A stretch of 64,000 bases of DNA, from contig OY728142.1 of the NCBI GenBank assembly GCA_963277665.1, positions 10,988,001-11,052,000 on the forward strand. The letters run 5' to 3'. The notes below the pieces were generated by a model. The model ran no database searches and was not told where the DNA came from. It saw only the letters and a program-made list of their open reading frames with translations. The translations under genes and the position numbers were made by a program. Source of the DNA: Viscum album (lineage: Eukaryota > Streptophyta > Magnoliopsida > Santalales > Viscaceae). This document shows positions 1 through 9,905 of the stretch, piece by piece (position 1 is the first letter of the stretch; each line of letters begins with the position of its first letter).

Positions 1-480
1 CACACTGTGTGTACTTGAATCCTCTTCCCTTGACCGAGTTCTTCTACACAACTTAACTCACACAGTTCTCCTAGAGCAAGACTACACACCGTGTTTGTGA
101 TAGACACGACGTGTACTAGAAATAAATTCACCGACCCGCGTTGTTAGTCACACGGCCGGTTACATGACTGGCTGATTCTACACAGCGTGCTTAAGATAGA
201 CACGGTGTGTACTCCCTGAGTTTTATCCACCCGTGTCTTTGGTCACATGGATGAACACATGGTCTATACACATGGCGTGTAAGTCTGGTACACGGCGTGT
301 TACACCAAAGATTTCCCAACCCTGTGTCTCTTCCCACACAGCCAGTGACACGGTTAGAGACTACACGACGTGTACATACAGTACATGGAGTGTACTTAAT
401 AAAAATAGTTCCTTCCCGAACAGAAGGATACACGACATGTATTCAGCAATATACACTGCGTATTCTGGGTTTTTCTAGAC
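1..480. repeat. Cluster of ACACG-N-CGTGT near-palindromes
   Basis: About eleven exact or near copies of an 11-bp inverted repeat, ACACG-N-CGTGT, occur in 480 bp. Exact ones lie at 104-114, 290-300 and 363-373; degenerate ones lie around 1-14, 85-96, 180-190, 208-219, 268-280, 383-395, 430-440 and 452-462. The same kind of cluster recurs at 2845-3015, 3910-4170 and 33565-34060, in or near the 5' part of Gypsy LTRs. Confidence 0.75.
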
Positions 481-539
481 AGTAAGCCTAAGAAACTACT
501 CCGGGACCCATAAAAACACTGAAATGAACATTAAAGTGC

Positions 540-690
540 CAAATTCTGATCCGTGGGGGCTCATACTCCCCGAGAATCAAAGTCTGGCATCTTATACATG
601 TCATAAAAAAGCATAATAGTGCAATGATCCACCAAATTCTGATCCATGAGGGCCTATAACACCTCAAGAACCAAAGTTTGGCGTTCATTC
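540..690. repeat. Two-copy direct repeat, period about 94 bp
   Basis: The stretches beginning at about 543 and 634 both start AATTCTGATCC and continue in parallel through a 50-bp diverged copy. The duplication lies between the putative LTR start at 705 and the near-palindrome cluster, and accounts for the larger distance between them than in sister LTRs. Confidence 0.6.
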
Positions 691-705
691 AAACAAAACC
701 TTACA

Positions 706-1144
706 CAATTCAATACCCTATCAAATAACAGGTATTCTATCAAGACATCTATCACAAAAACATGCATATCTAGCACAACATCTATCAAAACAACATGTAA
801 TCAGTAATTCACCCTAAATGGCATGGCAAGAATACATGACATGTGATCTCTAGAAAGTTCTTATATGATGCATGAAATGACATACCCTCATCTCATCGGG
901 TTGCAACAGAAATAAAACCTCAATGATATCAACAATAACATCACAAAACATGTGAGTCACCCAACGGTGAAATCAAATCAACTTTAATAATTAAAAAACC
1001 ATAAAAATCACATTATATGAGGTAAATTGACTTTTCCCTATATGTGGGTTAGCTACTCCCAGGCACAACTTATTACCAACTACATATTTCTTCATATCCA
1101 TGTCTATAGGCTCCAAACAGTAAGTCAAGAAGAAAAGAACCTAC
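706..1144 (-). other. Short interior between primer site and next LTR start
   Basis: This stretch follows the primer binding site of the minus-strand LTR at 1160-3102. I see no gag or pol similarity. It ends at the LTR-like start near 705. It may be all that is left of an element's interior, or leader sequence broken by a later insertion. Confidence 0.4.
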
Positions 1145-1156
1145 CCTCTCATACCA
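1145..1156 (-). promoter_or_regulatory. Primer binding site, initiator-Met tRNA type
   Basis: Read on the minus strand this is TGGTATGAGAGG, matching 10 of 12 bases of the plant initiator-Met tRNA primer site TGGTATCAGAGC. It lies 3 nt beyond the LTR terminus ACGTTACA at 1160, which fixes the orientation and marks the LTR as a 5' LTR. Confidence 0.75.
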
Positions 1157-1845
1157 CTTTGTAACGTCCCGGTTCCGGGTGCTGCCCAGAGGTGCCCCGT
1201 ACCTAGTTGGTCACATGACCTCAAGTTCATTTCCCCAAACATCATAGGCTGCCGACTAGTAGCAAGGTCCTTGAGTGTGATAGTGGGGAAACTATGCCCT
1301 CATTGGTAGAGTAAAGCAGCGAAAGTAAACATATAACAATAGAGGAAACAGTAATAATACCATACAACAACAAACAACGGAAGAATAAAAGTAAATAAAC
1401 AACTACAACATAAATAAATATATATATAAATAATGATACATGATACATGTATCTAAGAAATCACCCAAACAAGTCACAATGCTGAAATAAAGTACTAAAC
1501 CAAAGTACAAAGAAAACAAATAAATTACAATGACATCGGAAGCCTCGACTTGGTCCTATGCTCTCCAGCTCCACAGGAATCAAGTACCTGATGTAGAAGG
1601 GAACTTTCCCTTATCTAGACCTGCAACAATATAATCTGTTTGGGCTTAAAAGCATGACCTAAACAGGGTGTGAGACGAATCCCAGTAGGCAACCACCCAA
1701 AGATCTGTACCTAACAGTCAGTGAATATATATGGTAGGCAATATAAAGAATGAAGAAAAAAACAAGGAAGTACGCAAAGAAAACAATCCTACAGTTTCAA
1801 TTAAATCCATTTTCATTTATTAGTTAAGAAAACAATAATAATAAG

Positions 1846-2135
1846 TAACCCTCTGGGAAGTACTCATAGTCAAACCCCTCTAGTTCAGCTTTATTGAGGA
1901 CTCTCTGAGGAAGAAATCACCGTTAATTCCCCCTGTGGTATCTTATCAGTAACTATAGACACTCTTGGGAAGCACTCAATGTACAATTCCCCCTGTGGTC
2001 TCATAACGAGGAAACTATAAACACTCTGAGGGAGCACAAAGTCCACCCCCCCTATGGTCTCACAATGTAAAAGTAAACAGACACTCTGGGAAATCCCTAA
2101 GCATCCATTCCCCCTATGGTCTATTACACCAGGTT
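1846..2135. repeat. LTR subrepeats, about 60 bp, five diverged units
   Basis: Units start near 1846, 1900, 1958, 2021 and 2080. Each opens with a form of GACACTCTGGGAAG and carries a CCCCCTNTGGT core about 35 bp later. They lie inside the minus-strand LTR at 1160-3102. Other Gypsy LTRs here carry different short-period subrepeats at a comparable place. Confidence 0.7.
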
Positions 2136-2844
2136 CCCACAGCCCTGAGTAAGTCAATCATGCACAAATGATATATGGCATCCAAATTAAACCTCAAGAA
2201 CTACTTGGCTAAACAGTCTACAACATATCACAATATGTAAGATAACAATCACTCCACCCTAACAATACTAGGCATGGAAAGCAAAGCATCCTAATAGGAA
2301 ATCTAGAACAAACAGTCAATATCAAGAAAATATGGGAAAACACATACATAACAAGGTAAATAAACCTATTTATAATCATAAATCTTCTACTCAAGCACAC
2401 AAGGCATATCAGGCAATAACAAGGCCAATAACCATAAACACGCAATACCCCGAACAAGGGTATTGGGCACTTTTGCACATATAACTCAAATACTAACTAC
2501 TGAAAGGCACAAAAAACCCAACTTGGCGTTGTATGATCGATATACGTGAACCTCAGGCCTTGAATCACCCTAGAACGCCATAGATCTACAAAAATGCTAA
2601 AAACGTTCAACCAAGGATATCTCACGAAAGAAGAGAAATCAGGAAACGAGGATCTAGAAGAAGGAATAGCTTACCATGGAAATTCCAATGCAATCAATGG
2701 CGGTTGAATCATAGAACAGATGGAAAGTTGAGGGATCAGAGAAGAATTACTGGCTACGAACGCTCTTGGACAAGACAGGTCGAGAAGAAGGGGGTTCTGT
2801 CAATTAGACGCGACCCCAGTCTGTTTAATGAAATAAAAATAAAG

Positions 2845-3015
2845 TACACAATGTGTTCTTTAAAAGCACATAGCGTGTACTTTCCTTAATCAGACTCCAA
2901 TTTAAGTGGTCTCCAGTTCACCCCACATGGCCATGTACTCAGCCGTTACATGGCCAGTACACGGCTACCCGTGGAAACCAGGTACACGGCGTGTACTTAT
3001 AAGTACACGACGTGT
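2845..3015. repeat. Near-palindrome cluster in LTR 5' region
   Basis: Exact ACACGGCGTGT at 2984-2994 and ACACGACGTGT at 3005-3015, plus degenerate copies at about 2845-2880 and 2920-2970. They begin 87 bp from the LTR 5' end at 3102. Confidence 0.7.
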
Positions 3016-3102
3016 ACTCCTGAAATTTCCAGAAACTCCTCTTTTTCTTAAAAACAACCAGGAATGAAAGACATACCTGAAAAGAAGATCTGGGTTCTTA
3101 CA

Positions 3103-3769
3103 CTGTACACCCTGGAGCTTTCAGGGGATGATCAGGCTGGTGAGCCGACGACGGTTAGAGGTACATCGCAAGTGTGGCCTTGACTTCCTTGTTTTCTTTT
3201 TGGCATGACCTGTTGATGCATGTCTTTTTTGAGTGCACGAGGTGCATAGGATATATGTGGACTGAATAGATGCTGGTCAGTGGGATTGGAGCCATATCAG
3301 GTGTGTGATATATTTATATATATATGTATGAGATGCGTGGCATCAGGGGCATCAAGGATGTGGGTTACTTGAGGTGTCGTGGGTATTAGGGCATCGAGGA
3401 TGAGGGTTACTTGAGGTGCATGGAATCAAGTTTTTTTGAGCATTCATGGGATGCAGGACATCGTGGAGGCGGACACCGATGTGGTGCAGGATACATTTGG
3501 GTGTTAGAAACGACGTGGGAGCACCAATGAGGCACAAGGGTGACAATGCATCACGAGAGAACCATGAGTCCAGAAACAGGTTAGTGAACCCTTACTTTGT
3601 TGAGTTTTGTGGAGTTGAGACTGAATTAGGCAATTCCTAATGTGGGGATCCCCCTTGAGGAATTTAGCCAGAACCTTTGAGATCGGGGGAGTCCGGGTTA
3701 CTTTGATCTGGGTGGTATATTCGGTGCCATCTCCAAGTTTCATTTGATAGCTTAGGGAAGAGCTATGTT
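3103..3769 (+). other. Spacer between divergent LTRs; 3' interior end of a plus-strand element
   Basis: The 3' part runs into a polypurine tract at 3770, so it should be the 3' end of the interior of the element whose LTR starts at 3783. I could not recognise pol residues. A two-copy repeat of about 41 bp (units near 3348 and 3389, each containing GGTTACTTGAGGTG) is present. The overlapping ORFs of 60-80 codons look like chance. Confidence 0.4.
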
Positions 3770-3782
3770 AAGGTGTGGAGAT
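3770..3782 (+). promoter_or_regulatory. Polypurine tract, degenerate
   Basis: AAGGTGTGGAGAT immediately precedes the LTR start TGTAAGAACC. It resembles AAGGGGGGAGAT, which precedes the LTR near 44617. It identifies the downstream LTR as a 3' LTR. Confidence 0.55.
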
Positions 3783-3909
3783 TGTAAGAACCAGAGTTTT
3801 TGGAATGAGTCAAAATCCCAAACTTGTTTGAATTTTGACTTGTTTTTGAGAAAACTGGGAAAATATGGGGAGTTTTGGAAAATTTTGAGACTACAAGCCG
3901 TGTTATCTA

Positions 3910-4175
3910 AAGTACACACCATTTATGGGTTAGGCATGTATCGTCCGTGTGCCCGCTGAGTACATTACGTGTTATTACCGTGTAGGAATTTCCTACCACA
4001 CGACATGTAGTGTTACTCAACACACTGTGTATCCTCCTTTCTGCGTACCAGCTGAGTTCAAGTCGTGTGTCGACCCGTGTGGAGCATCCAAGCCACGCGA
4101 CTACCTCCGCTTAAGTAGGAGTATAGACAAGGCCACTACACGGTGTGTAGTCCATATTACACGTCATGTATTTTT
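3910..4175. repeat. Near-palindrome cluster in LTR 5' region
   Basis: Degenerate ACACGNCGTGT copies such as ACACGACATGT (about 4007), ACACACTGTGT (about 4020), ACACGGTGTGT (about 4138) and ACACGTCATGT (about 4159). The array starts about 110-125 bp after the LTR start, like the cluster at 2845-3015. Confidence 0.6.
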
Positions 4176-5389
4176 ATTTTTATTCGCTTAAATTAAAGGG
4201 CGTCACGTCTAATTTTGGGAAACACCTTCTTCTTCCCCAAATTTGGAACAGGTTCATTCTAAAATGCAAAATTACATACCTTGACCTAGAATCTTCAACC
4301 GGAGTATATTATTCAATCTGTTGGTGTCTTCGAGATCGCAAAAATGAGGCTAAACCTGCACACCCTGTTCCATTCTTAATCCTTAGCCTCACATGTCACA
4401 GTTTCCATCTGAGTGTAATTTCCAGGATTTGATGGAAACATAGATCTACGAAGATCGGCTTCGAATTGGAGCTCTATATCAGATGTGCCTACATCTACGA
4501 GTCTTAGGTAGGTGGTGCATACCTCTTTTTGTGTTTTCATGGACTTTTGGGTGGTGCAGCTTAAGGTGTGTATTTGGGTATTTTGAGAGAGACCCTGTTT
4601 TATCTGCTATTGCATATTAAATAGCTTATTAGACCTATGTGACACCTTTGGGTATACCCTTTACCTTTTTTTCTTGAGCAGGGCTGGGCGAGGGGTCATT
4701 GCTCATTTGGGTCATTTTGGCCAAGGGTGCTAAAATGGTATAAGAAGAATATGTTTTAATTAATCTGCTGAGTTTAATTTGTTAAATCATGATATGACTT
4801 ATTAGAGGCTTACTAGACTTTCATGCCAGTATGGGACAACACAGAGCTTGTGCAATTCAAATGTTTAGTTCATATTTCCTATTTAAAATATTCCTTTTGA
4901 TTTTTATATATGTAATGTGTGATATTGCATATGTTGGAACCTTCGGGTTGTGCTTGGTATTGTTGAGTGATGCTGATCACAGGTTGGTCTTGTCCTAGGT
5001 TACATTGGGTGGTTCTGACCACGAGATTGGGCATCATGGACGTCGGCTTGAGGCAAGGTGACTCTCAGGTTGGGCATGGCTGGGGTTACTTGGATGGAGA
5101 GACCATCAGACTTGAGCGGCATGGTCGTAGGGACATGAGGTGTCAGAGAAGTTGTGGCTTGGGTACTATTTTGGTGATTACCGATCACCCAGAACTTTGA
5201 TTAGTGTGCACACAGAGAGACTCCGTGATGAGGTGGTTTTGACCACTCGTGTGGGTAGAGACCCCCACTAGATGCGGTTTAGGTACTATTGGTTTGGGGG
5301 TTCTTGCTGTAGGAAGCCACGTGGGAGGTGAGGAGACTTCAGGGGATAGCGTTGAGGCTATCAGGTTGGGGGCAGAGGCTCGCCATTAT

Positions 5390-5510
5390 TTGAGGGCAGC
5401 CATCACTATCCCTCCAGTTACATTACTTAAGGGAAGACATCGTTATCCATTCGGTTACTTATTTGAGGACAAACATCACTCTTCCTCCGGGTTACTGTTG
5501 TTTGGGTGTT
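5390..5510 (+). repeat. Three LTR subrepeats of about 48 bp
   Basis: Diverged units share TTACTTAAGGGNAGACATC-like and CATCACTNTTCCTCCNGTTAC-like stretches. They lie about 220 bp before the conserved CCTACTGAG box, the same relative place as subrepeats in the LTRs ending near 26904 and 47070. Confidence 0.5.
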
Positions 5511-5721
5511 CCTTCGGGATATCGGTACTTGAGACACGAGGTGTCAGGTGGCACATGGTGCCGGGTGACATGACAGAGATTCCGACGTTGGCTGAAGCAG
5601 GTGACACTTCATGGTGGCTATTGAGCACCAGTGGAGTTTATGTTTATTTTTGCATCATACTGTTTACTGTTTTCCTTATAACTACATGACTACTTAAACA
5701 CTTATATTAGGTACACACTGT

Positions 5722-5758
5722 TGGGTGGTATCCTACTGAGATTCATCTCACACCCTGC
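5722..5758 (+). promoter_or_regulatory. Conserved Gypsy LTR box 1
   Basis: GGTGGTATCCTACTGAG followed by TCTCACACCCTG. Versions of this box occur at 1664-1700 (minus), 26376-26409, 34831-34860, 40741-40771 and 46631-46668. In each case it lies roughly 440-590 bp from the LTR 3' end. Function unknown. Confidence 0.7.
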
Positions 5759-6201
5759 AAGGTCCCTTCGGGATGCGTGTAAACTTTATGGATATGCGTG
5801 CAGGAAAGAGATCAGCTTCAGAAGCTGTACTATTTTAGCTATTGCATGGAGATGGTATGGACCTCAAGGTATTTCCTAGATGAAGTTTACTTTGTTTTGC
5901 TTTATTTCCTGTATCATCATGCTTTCCTTGTTTATGGTAGCTACTGTTGGTTAGCCATTTTCAACCTTTTCTGTATTGACTTTCTATGGATGCATGCCTA
6001 GTTTGTTTAGTAGTTGCAAGGGGTGTTCAGCATGTTGTTATGTTTACATTCTGCTGCACTTGTTTATATATATTTCTTCCGTTGTTTATTGATATTGGAT
6101 ATGCTTCCGCTCTGTGGGTCTGGTTCGAGTCTGCTGAGTCGTTTATCTCCATTGTGTGTTACATATTATTACTTGGACCAATACCATTATTATCCTCCGA
6201 G

Positions 6202-6217
6202 AGGGTATAGTCTCCCC
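6202..6217 (+). promoter_or_regulatory. Conserved Gypsy LTR box 2
   Basis: GGGTATAGTCTCCCC, 15 nt identical in the LTRs ending near 6307, 26904 and 47070, with a degenerate minus-strand copy at 1283-1298. It lies 70-145 bp from the LTR 3' end. Function unknown; a transcript-end or R/U5 role is possible. Confidence 0.7.
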
Positions 6218-6380
6218 ACTATACCTATCAGACCCTCGCTCCTAGTTGGCAGCCTTTGGCGTTTGAGGAGGTGCGCCTAAGGTAGTAACACCCGACCCAT
6301 TTATTACTGTTTGGGTGGCTGTTCAGGTCTGGTTCTTTTTAATATCACCATGATTTGGAAAAGGAATCTTATTACAGGGG

Positions 6381-6780
6381 TATGTGGATGTTGACCTTGG
6401 AGGTGACGTCGACAATAGGAGGAGAACCGTAGGTTATGTATTTACCTGTGGAGGAACTACAGTAAACTGGATATCACAATTATAGAAGGTGGTGGCTTTA
6501 TCCACCATAGAGGCAAAATACATTGTTGCAATAGAAGCAAATAAGAAGATGGTTTGTCCAAAGAACTTCTTAGATGAACTGGGTAGAAAGAGAGAGGAGA
6601 ATTTATTGCACTGTGATAGCCAGAGTGCTATAAATTTTGCAAAGAACCCAATGTTTCAGGGTCATACAAATAACATTCAATTGAATTACCATTTCATCAT
6701 AGGTTTGATATAGGATGGGTTGTTGACATTACAAAATATTTTTGGAACCAACAATCTGAAAGGCATGTTGACGAATTCAA
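6381..6780 (+). pseudogene. Copia RNase H relic
   Basis: Translation of the plus strand shows a Copia RNase H domain: a DVDLGGD-like opening, GYVFTCGGTTVNWIS, VALSTIEAKYIVA (family pattern ALSTTEAEY), then LHCDSQSAINFAKNPMF and a TNNIQLNYHFI stretch matching TKHIxxRYHFIR. The longest open part is 6489-6713. There are stops before the VALST motif and after the YHFI motif. Integrase and RT are missing upstream, where Gypsy LTR sequence begins, so the element is 5'-truncated or interrupted. Confidence 0.85.
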
Positions 6781-7045
6781 TGGTAATATAGAAATTGAGG
6801 CAATTCTATGACTATGTTGGTCTCCACTAATTAATAGAGGATGAGAGGCAGAATATGGGAGGACATCATGGGAGAAAAAAGGAAAACAACTGATATTTCA
6901 TGAATCGTCAGCTTGAAATTGAAGTTGTGAATAGAAATCACGCACAGTGGTGAGTGAAGAAGAGGAGGAGCTCAGATTAAGTATATGTCTAATTCTGTGA
7001 CATCGAAGTAGGTCATTGTAGAGGATCGAGATCTAAGTGGTAGAT
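6781..7045 (+). other. Copia 3' interior, decayed
   Basis: The segment between the RNase H relic and the LTR has no further recognisable codons. It ends with TAAGTGGTAGAT, a degenerate form of the AAGTGGGAGATT polypurine tract typical of Copia elements. Confidence 0.5.
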
Positions 7046-7733
7046 TGTTGGATTTGGTGTAGCCCGACCCTCTTCGAATGTTGTTAATCCAAATTCTTCT
7101 ATCCCATATTGTGAACCAGGCCATCAACTCTGCAGGTCAAGATCCGCAGTGAGCTCATTGGGGGTTGCAGGGGGCAACGCACCCATACTCTAGGGGTTGA
7201 AGGCCCTTGACCAAAATTTTGGGGACTATAGAAACTCTAAAAACTATAGTAGAGCTAATCAACCGACACCGATAGAGAACTATGGCAGTACATACTTTGG
7301 CACGACTACTGTAGCAGGTCAGATTTTGGAGTCAACAGTACTGTATCTCCTTGGACTTCTAGCCGCTGACCACTATAACACTTTTGACTTGGGTGGTCAT
7401 GACACTGTAGCAACATGGACTTCCATCCAGATTTCACTGTAGCGATGCAGAATTCCTATGCAGTTGGTGGAACAATGGATCATTTTTCTCTTTTTATAGC
7501 CGATTTTAGGCTAAAGTTTCTGGGTGTTAGAAACTCTGATTCTATCCTTGTAATTGTGCTCTTGACATATAGTGAAACTTCTACCTCTCTATGGACATAA
7601 GGATCATTTCCTAAACCACATAACTCTCTGTGTCCAAGATCTTCTTCTTCTTCTTTTGTTTTTTCCCCTTTTACTTTTTTGTGATTCATTTCTTTTTGTT
7701 TTTGTGAGTCCCAACGTTTTCGCATCACAAACA
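7046..7733 (+). mobile_element. Copia 3' LTR, plus strand
   Basis: It begins TGTTGGATTTGG directly after the polypurine tract. The 3' end is uncertain; I place it at the TCACAAACA near 7733, after a pyrimidine-rich leader-like stretch (about 7635-7715) and GTCCCAACG. The resulting length of about 690 bp is ordinary for Copia. No second LTR copy is in the window to confirm it. Confidence 0.5.
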
Positions 7734-8570
7734 TGAAAGGTAAACATCAAGGTGTCCAAGAAAGATTTCTCCACATGTACATGTACACCAAAATATGTAT
7801 AATATACATCGTATGTATACTAATATAATCCATTTTTTCCATGACATCGAGTTACCACTATACATGGAACATGTAAATATAGTATAGGTTAACTCATATT
7901 TTCTTGATTCTCTAAAATAGACTAACCAGATCGATGAATACATCACATATAATTTATCATTAAGATAAGTAAATCACATATACCTCATCCAAGTAGCTAA
8001 TCAAATCATATGTGGCTTAACTAAGCATGACCATGCATTTCCTTAGTCTAATTCAATCAAGGGACCAGATGTCTTAACTTTTTATACAGGTGGACAAATC
8101 CTATCTTGGTTGTGTTCCAACTGATGACATAATCAACAACATACCCAACCACCCATGATTAGCTAAGTCATAATGAATTCTGTAATAAAGGTATCAACCT
8201 ATGAAGGATCTAATGCTAGGTATCACACCAACATTATGTAAAAATTATTAATTATAAGCATACACCCCTAAGTATATCAATGACTATATGACATTCCATG
8301 GGATATACTTGGTGGGTCAATCCAAATAATAAGTCTTTACCTATTATTTCATTAGTCCACTACTCATGATAATCTTATTATATCATCACAACCCATACTA
8401 CTTCATGATGATCATCTATTAGGGACAACTCAAAATCCAAACTTTAAGGGGATATTATCATTCCACCATTTTTGTAATGTAAATCATAGCACACATGAAT
8501 GAATGATAAATGGATATTGCCTTTATTATAAATACATGACACTTTATTTAATTATTACATCAATATCTTA
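7734..8570 (-). other. Probable 3' untranslated region and LTR of host Copia C2
   Basis: On the minus strand this follows the RNase H end of Copia C2 (8580-8702), so it should hold that element's 3' end and LTR. I found no second LTR copy to set its limits, and no coding similarity. It is AT-rich with no tandem repeats that stand out. Confidence 0.4.
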
Positions 8571-8579
8571 AGTATATTA

Positions 8580-8702
8580 TACTAAGGGACTCTACATGAC
8601 CCTCTTGCTTATGCTATAATAATAGTTTTGTTAATGGATCTTCTAAATTATCATATTTAACCACCCAACAGATCCTAACATCACCCCTCTCAATGATCTC
8701 TA
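8580..8702 (-). pseudogene. Copia C2 RNase H, C-terminal piece
   Basis: Minus-strand translation gives EIIERGDVRICWV followed by NLEDPLTKLL, matching the Copia RNase H tail pattern (REIVxRGDV ... ENLADPFTK). The piece continues exactly at the Sirevirus A insertion point; the N-terminal part of the same domain resumes at 20108. The last five bases (8698-8702) are the target site duplication. Confidence 0.8.
8698..8702. repeat. Target site duplication CTCTA, left
   Basis: CTCTA directly abuts the LTR terminus TGTTGG at 8703 and is repeated at 20103-20107. Five base pairs is the usual length for Copia integrases. Confidence 0.95.
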
Positions 8703-9179
8703 TGTTGGATCGAATATATAGATATGTATGTCTATTAGATGGAACAATACAAGAGGGGGGTGAATTGTAGGTTTAAAAACCTTTGAGTTTTAGCAACTAA
8801 GAGATTAGTTTAAATGATCTTAAACTAATATAAATACAAACACCCAAAATTGTATTGAATATAAAAAGGTATGATGTATTGTGATACTAATGTAATGTAA
8901 AACAATTGTATTCAAGATGAACACAATAATCAGAGTAATACAAAGATGAATGATTCTACCTTAAAGCGTATAGAATCAATCAATACAATATGTAATAGAA
9001 TGATTGTAATTGAAACAATTACAATTGAATATGTAAAGAAGAAAGGAAACAATACAAATTCCTTTCTAATACAAGTAACAACAGAAATGTAAAAGAATTA
9101 CAATTCTTTTAACCCAAAGAGAAGGGTTATCCTTTCACCTAGGATAAAAGGTATGTTTCACCAACACCTTGGTGAGACC

Positions 9180-9395
9180 TCGATACGATGACCAGAACGT
9201 CTGTCTGTCTATCCCCAGCAGCCCTTGATACGACGATCGAAACGTCTGTCTGCCTATCCTCGGCAGCCCTCGATACGATGATTGGTCCGTCCGTCTTCCT
9301 ATCCCTGGCAGCCCTCGATTTTGTAGGTAATCGGCACCTCTGTCTTTAAATCACTTGAAAGCCCTCGATATGATGATCGGACGCACAAAGAAGAT
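9180..9395. repeat. CpG-rich LTR subrepeats, period about 45 bp (left copy)
   Basis: Four to five units carrying CGATACGATGATCGGAACG, CTGTCTGCC and CTATCCCCGGCAGCCCT. CpG is frequent here and rare in the surrounding DNA. The equivalent block in the right LTR is 19298-19500. Sirevirus B has a diverged counterpart with CTATCCCCGGAAG at 50155-50285. Confidence 0.8.
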
Positions 9396-9499
9396 GAGAG
9401 AAGTCACAACATCTCTCACTAGAATCTTGATAGAAGCAAAGTATCACGGTTGTTCCACAAAGTCTCATTAGTTCTTCTTCTCAGCTTCAAATGACCTCC

Positions 9500-9507
9500 T
9501 ATTTATA
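9500..9507 (-). promoter_or_regulatory. LTR TATA box (left copy)
   Basis: On the minus strand GCCTATAAATAG. The right-LTR copy (19618-19625) would drive the genomic transcript; this one is in the 3' LTR. TCCAACGGTCA lies 11 bp upstream in the transcription sense (9518-9528). Confidence 0.75.
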
Positions 9508-9744
9508 GGCCTCGGGTTCCAACGGTCATATTTCTCCGAAAAACTCGGAGGGACTTGGAGACCTGGCATTATAACGGTCATATTGAAACAGAAAGCACGA
9601 CATCGTTTTGATTAGTTTGTAACTAACTCAACGACATCGTATTGGTTAAAACAAGATATATGTCTATGACAAGTAATGGTACGATTCATATGAAACAAGT
9701 GTTTTTGACTAAGTACCAAAACAAGTAATGAAAGTATGAATAGC

Positions 9745-9905
9745 AGAGTCAGTACGATACATTTGACAGAGTTAGTACGATACGATTGACAGAGTCAGTA
9801 CGATACGATTGACAGAGTCAGTATGATACGATTGACAGATTCAGTATGATACGATTAACAGAGTCAGTACGATACGATTGATAGATTCGGTACGATACGA
9901 TTAAC
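9745..9905. repeat. 23-bp tandem array in LTR U3 (left copy)
   Basis: About seven copies of a 23-bp unit containing GACAGAGTCAGTACGATACG, with point changes. It lies about 240-400 bp upstream of the LTR TATA box in transcription order. The matching array in the right LTR is about 19880-20040. Confidence 0.9.

Larger units (their letters stand above)
1..705 (-). mobile_element. 5' part of a Gypsy-type LTR, cut by the window edge
   Basis: On the minus strand a sequence beginning TGTAAGGTTTTG at 705 resembles the starts of the LTRs at 3102 (minus) and 3783 (plus), which begin TGTAAGAACC. It is followed by a cluster of near-palindromes of the type ACACGNCGTGT, as in those two LTRs. The LTR continues past base 1, so its 3' end is not visible. 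The start is inferred by similarity and not by a second copy. No coding sequence is credible here; the ORFs on either strand are compositional. Confidence 0.45.
1160..3102 (-). mobile_element. Gypsy 5' LTR, minus strand
   Basis: The LTR reads TGTAAGAACC at its 5' end (3102) and GGGACGTTACA at its 3' end (1160), giving 1943 bp with TG..CA ends. A primer site follows directly. Inside it, in transcription order, are a near-palindrome cluster (3015-2845), subrepeats (2135-1846), the conserved CCTACTGGG box (1700-1664) and the reverse complement of the GGTATAGTCTCCCC-like box (1298-1283). The superfamily call rests on LTR structure and on similarity to other LTRs in this window that flank Gypsy pol relics; its own coding region is not in the window. 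Confidence 0.75.
3783..6307 (+). mobile_element. Gypsy 3' LTR, plus strand
   Basis: It begins TGTAAGAACCAGAG after a polypurine tract. In order it holds a near-palindrome cluster (3910-4170), short subrepeats (about 5390-5510), the TCCTACTGAG...TCTCACACCCTG box (5722-5758) and GAGGGTATAGTCTCCCC (6202-6217), followed by a conserved GGCAGCC...GAGGTG stretch. The 3' end is uncertain; by alignment to the LTR at 1160-3102 it falls near 6307. The 146-codon ORF at 5249-5689 lies wholly inside the LTR and has no recognisable domain. Confidence 0.65.

Noticed and set aside
1242..1448. Hydrophobic minus-strand ORF in the left Gypsy LTR
   Set aside because: AT-rich low-complexity LTR sequence; not kept in the sister LTR at 3783-6307.
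5249..5689. 146-codon plus-strand ORF, the longest in the left part
   Set aside because: It lies wholly in a Gypsy LTR over its subrepeats and conserved box, has no domain, and sister LTRs do not keep the frame.
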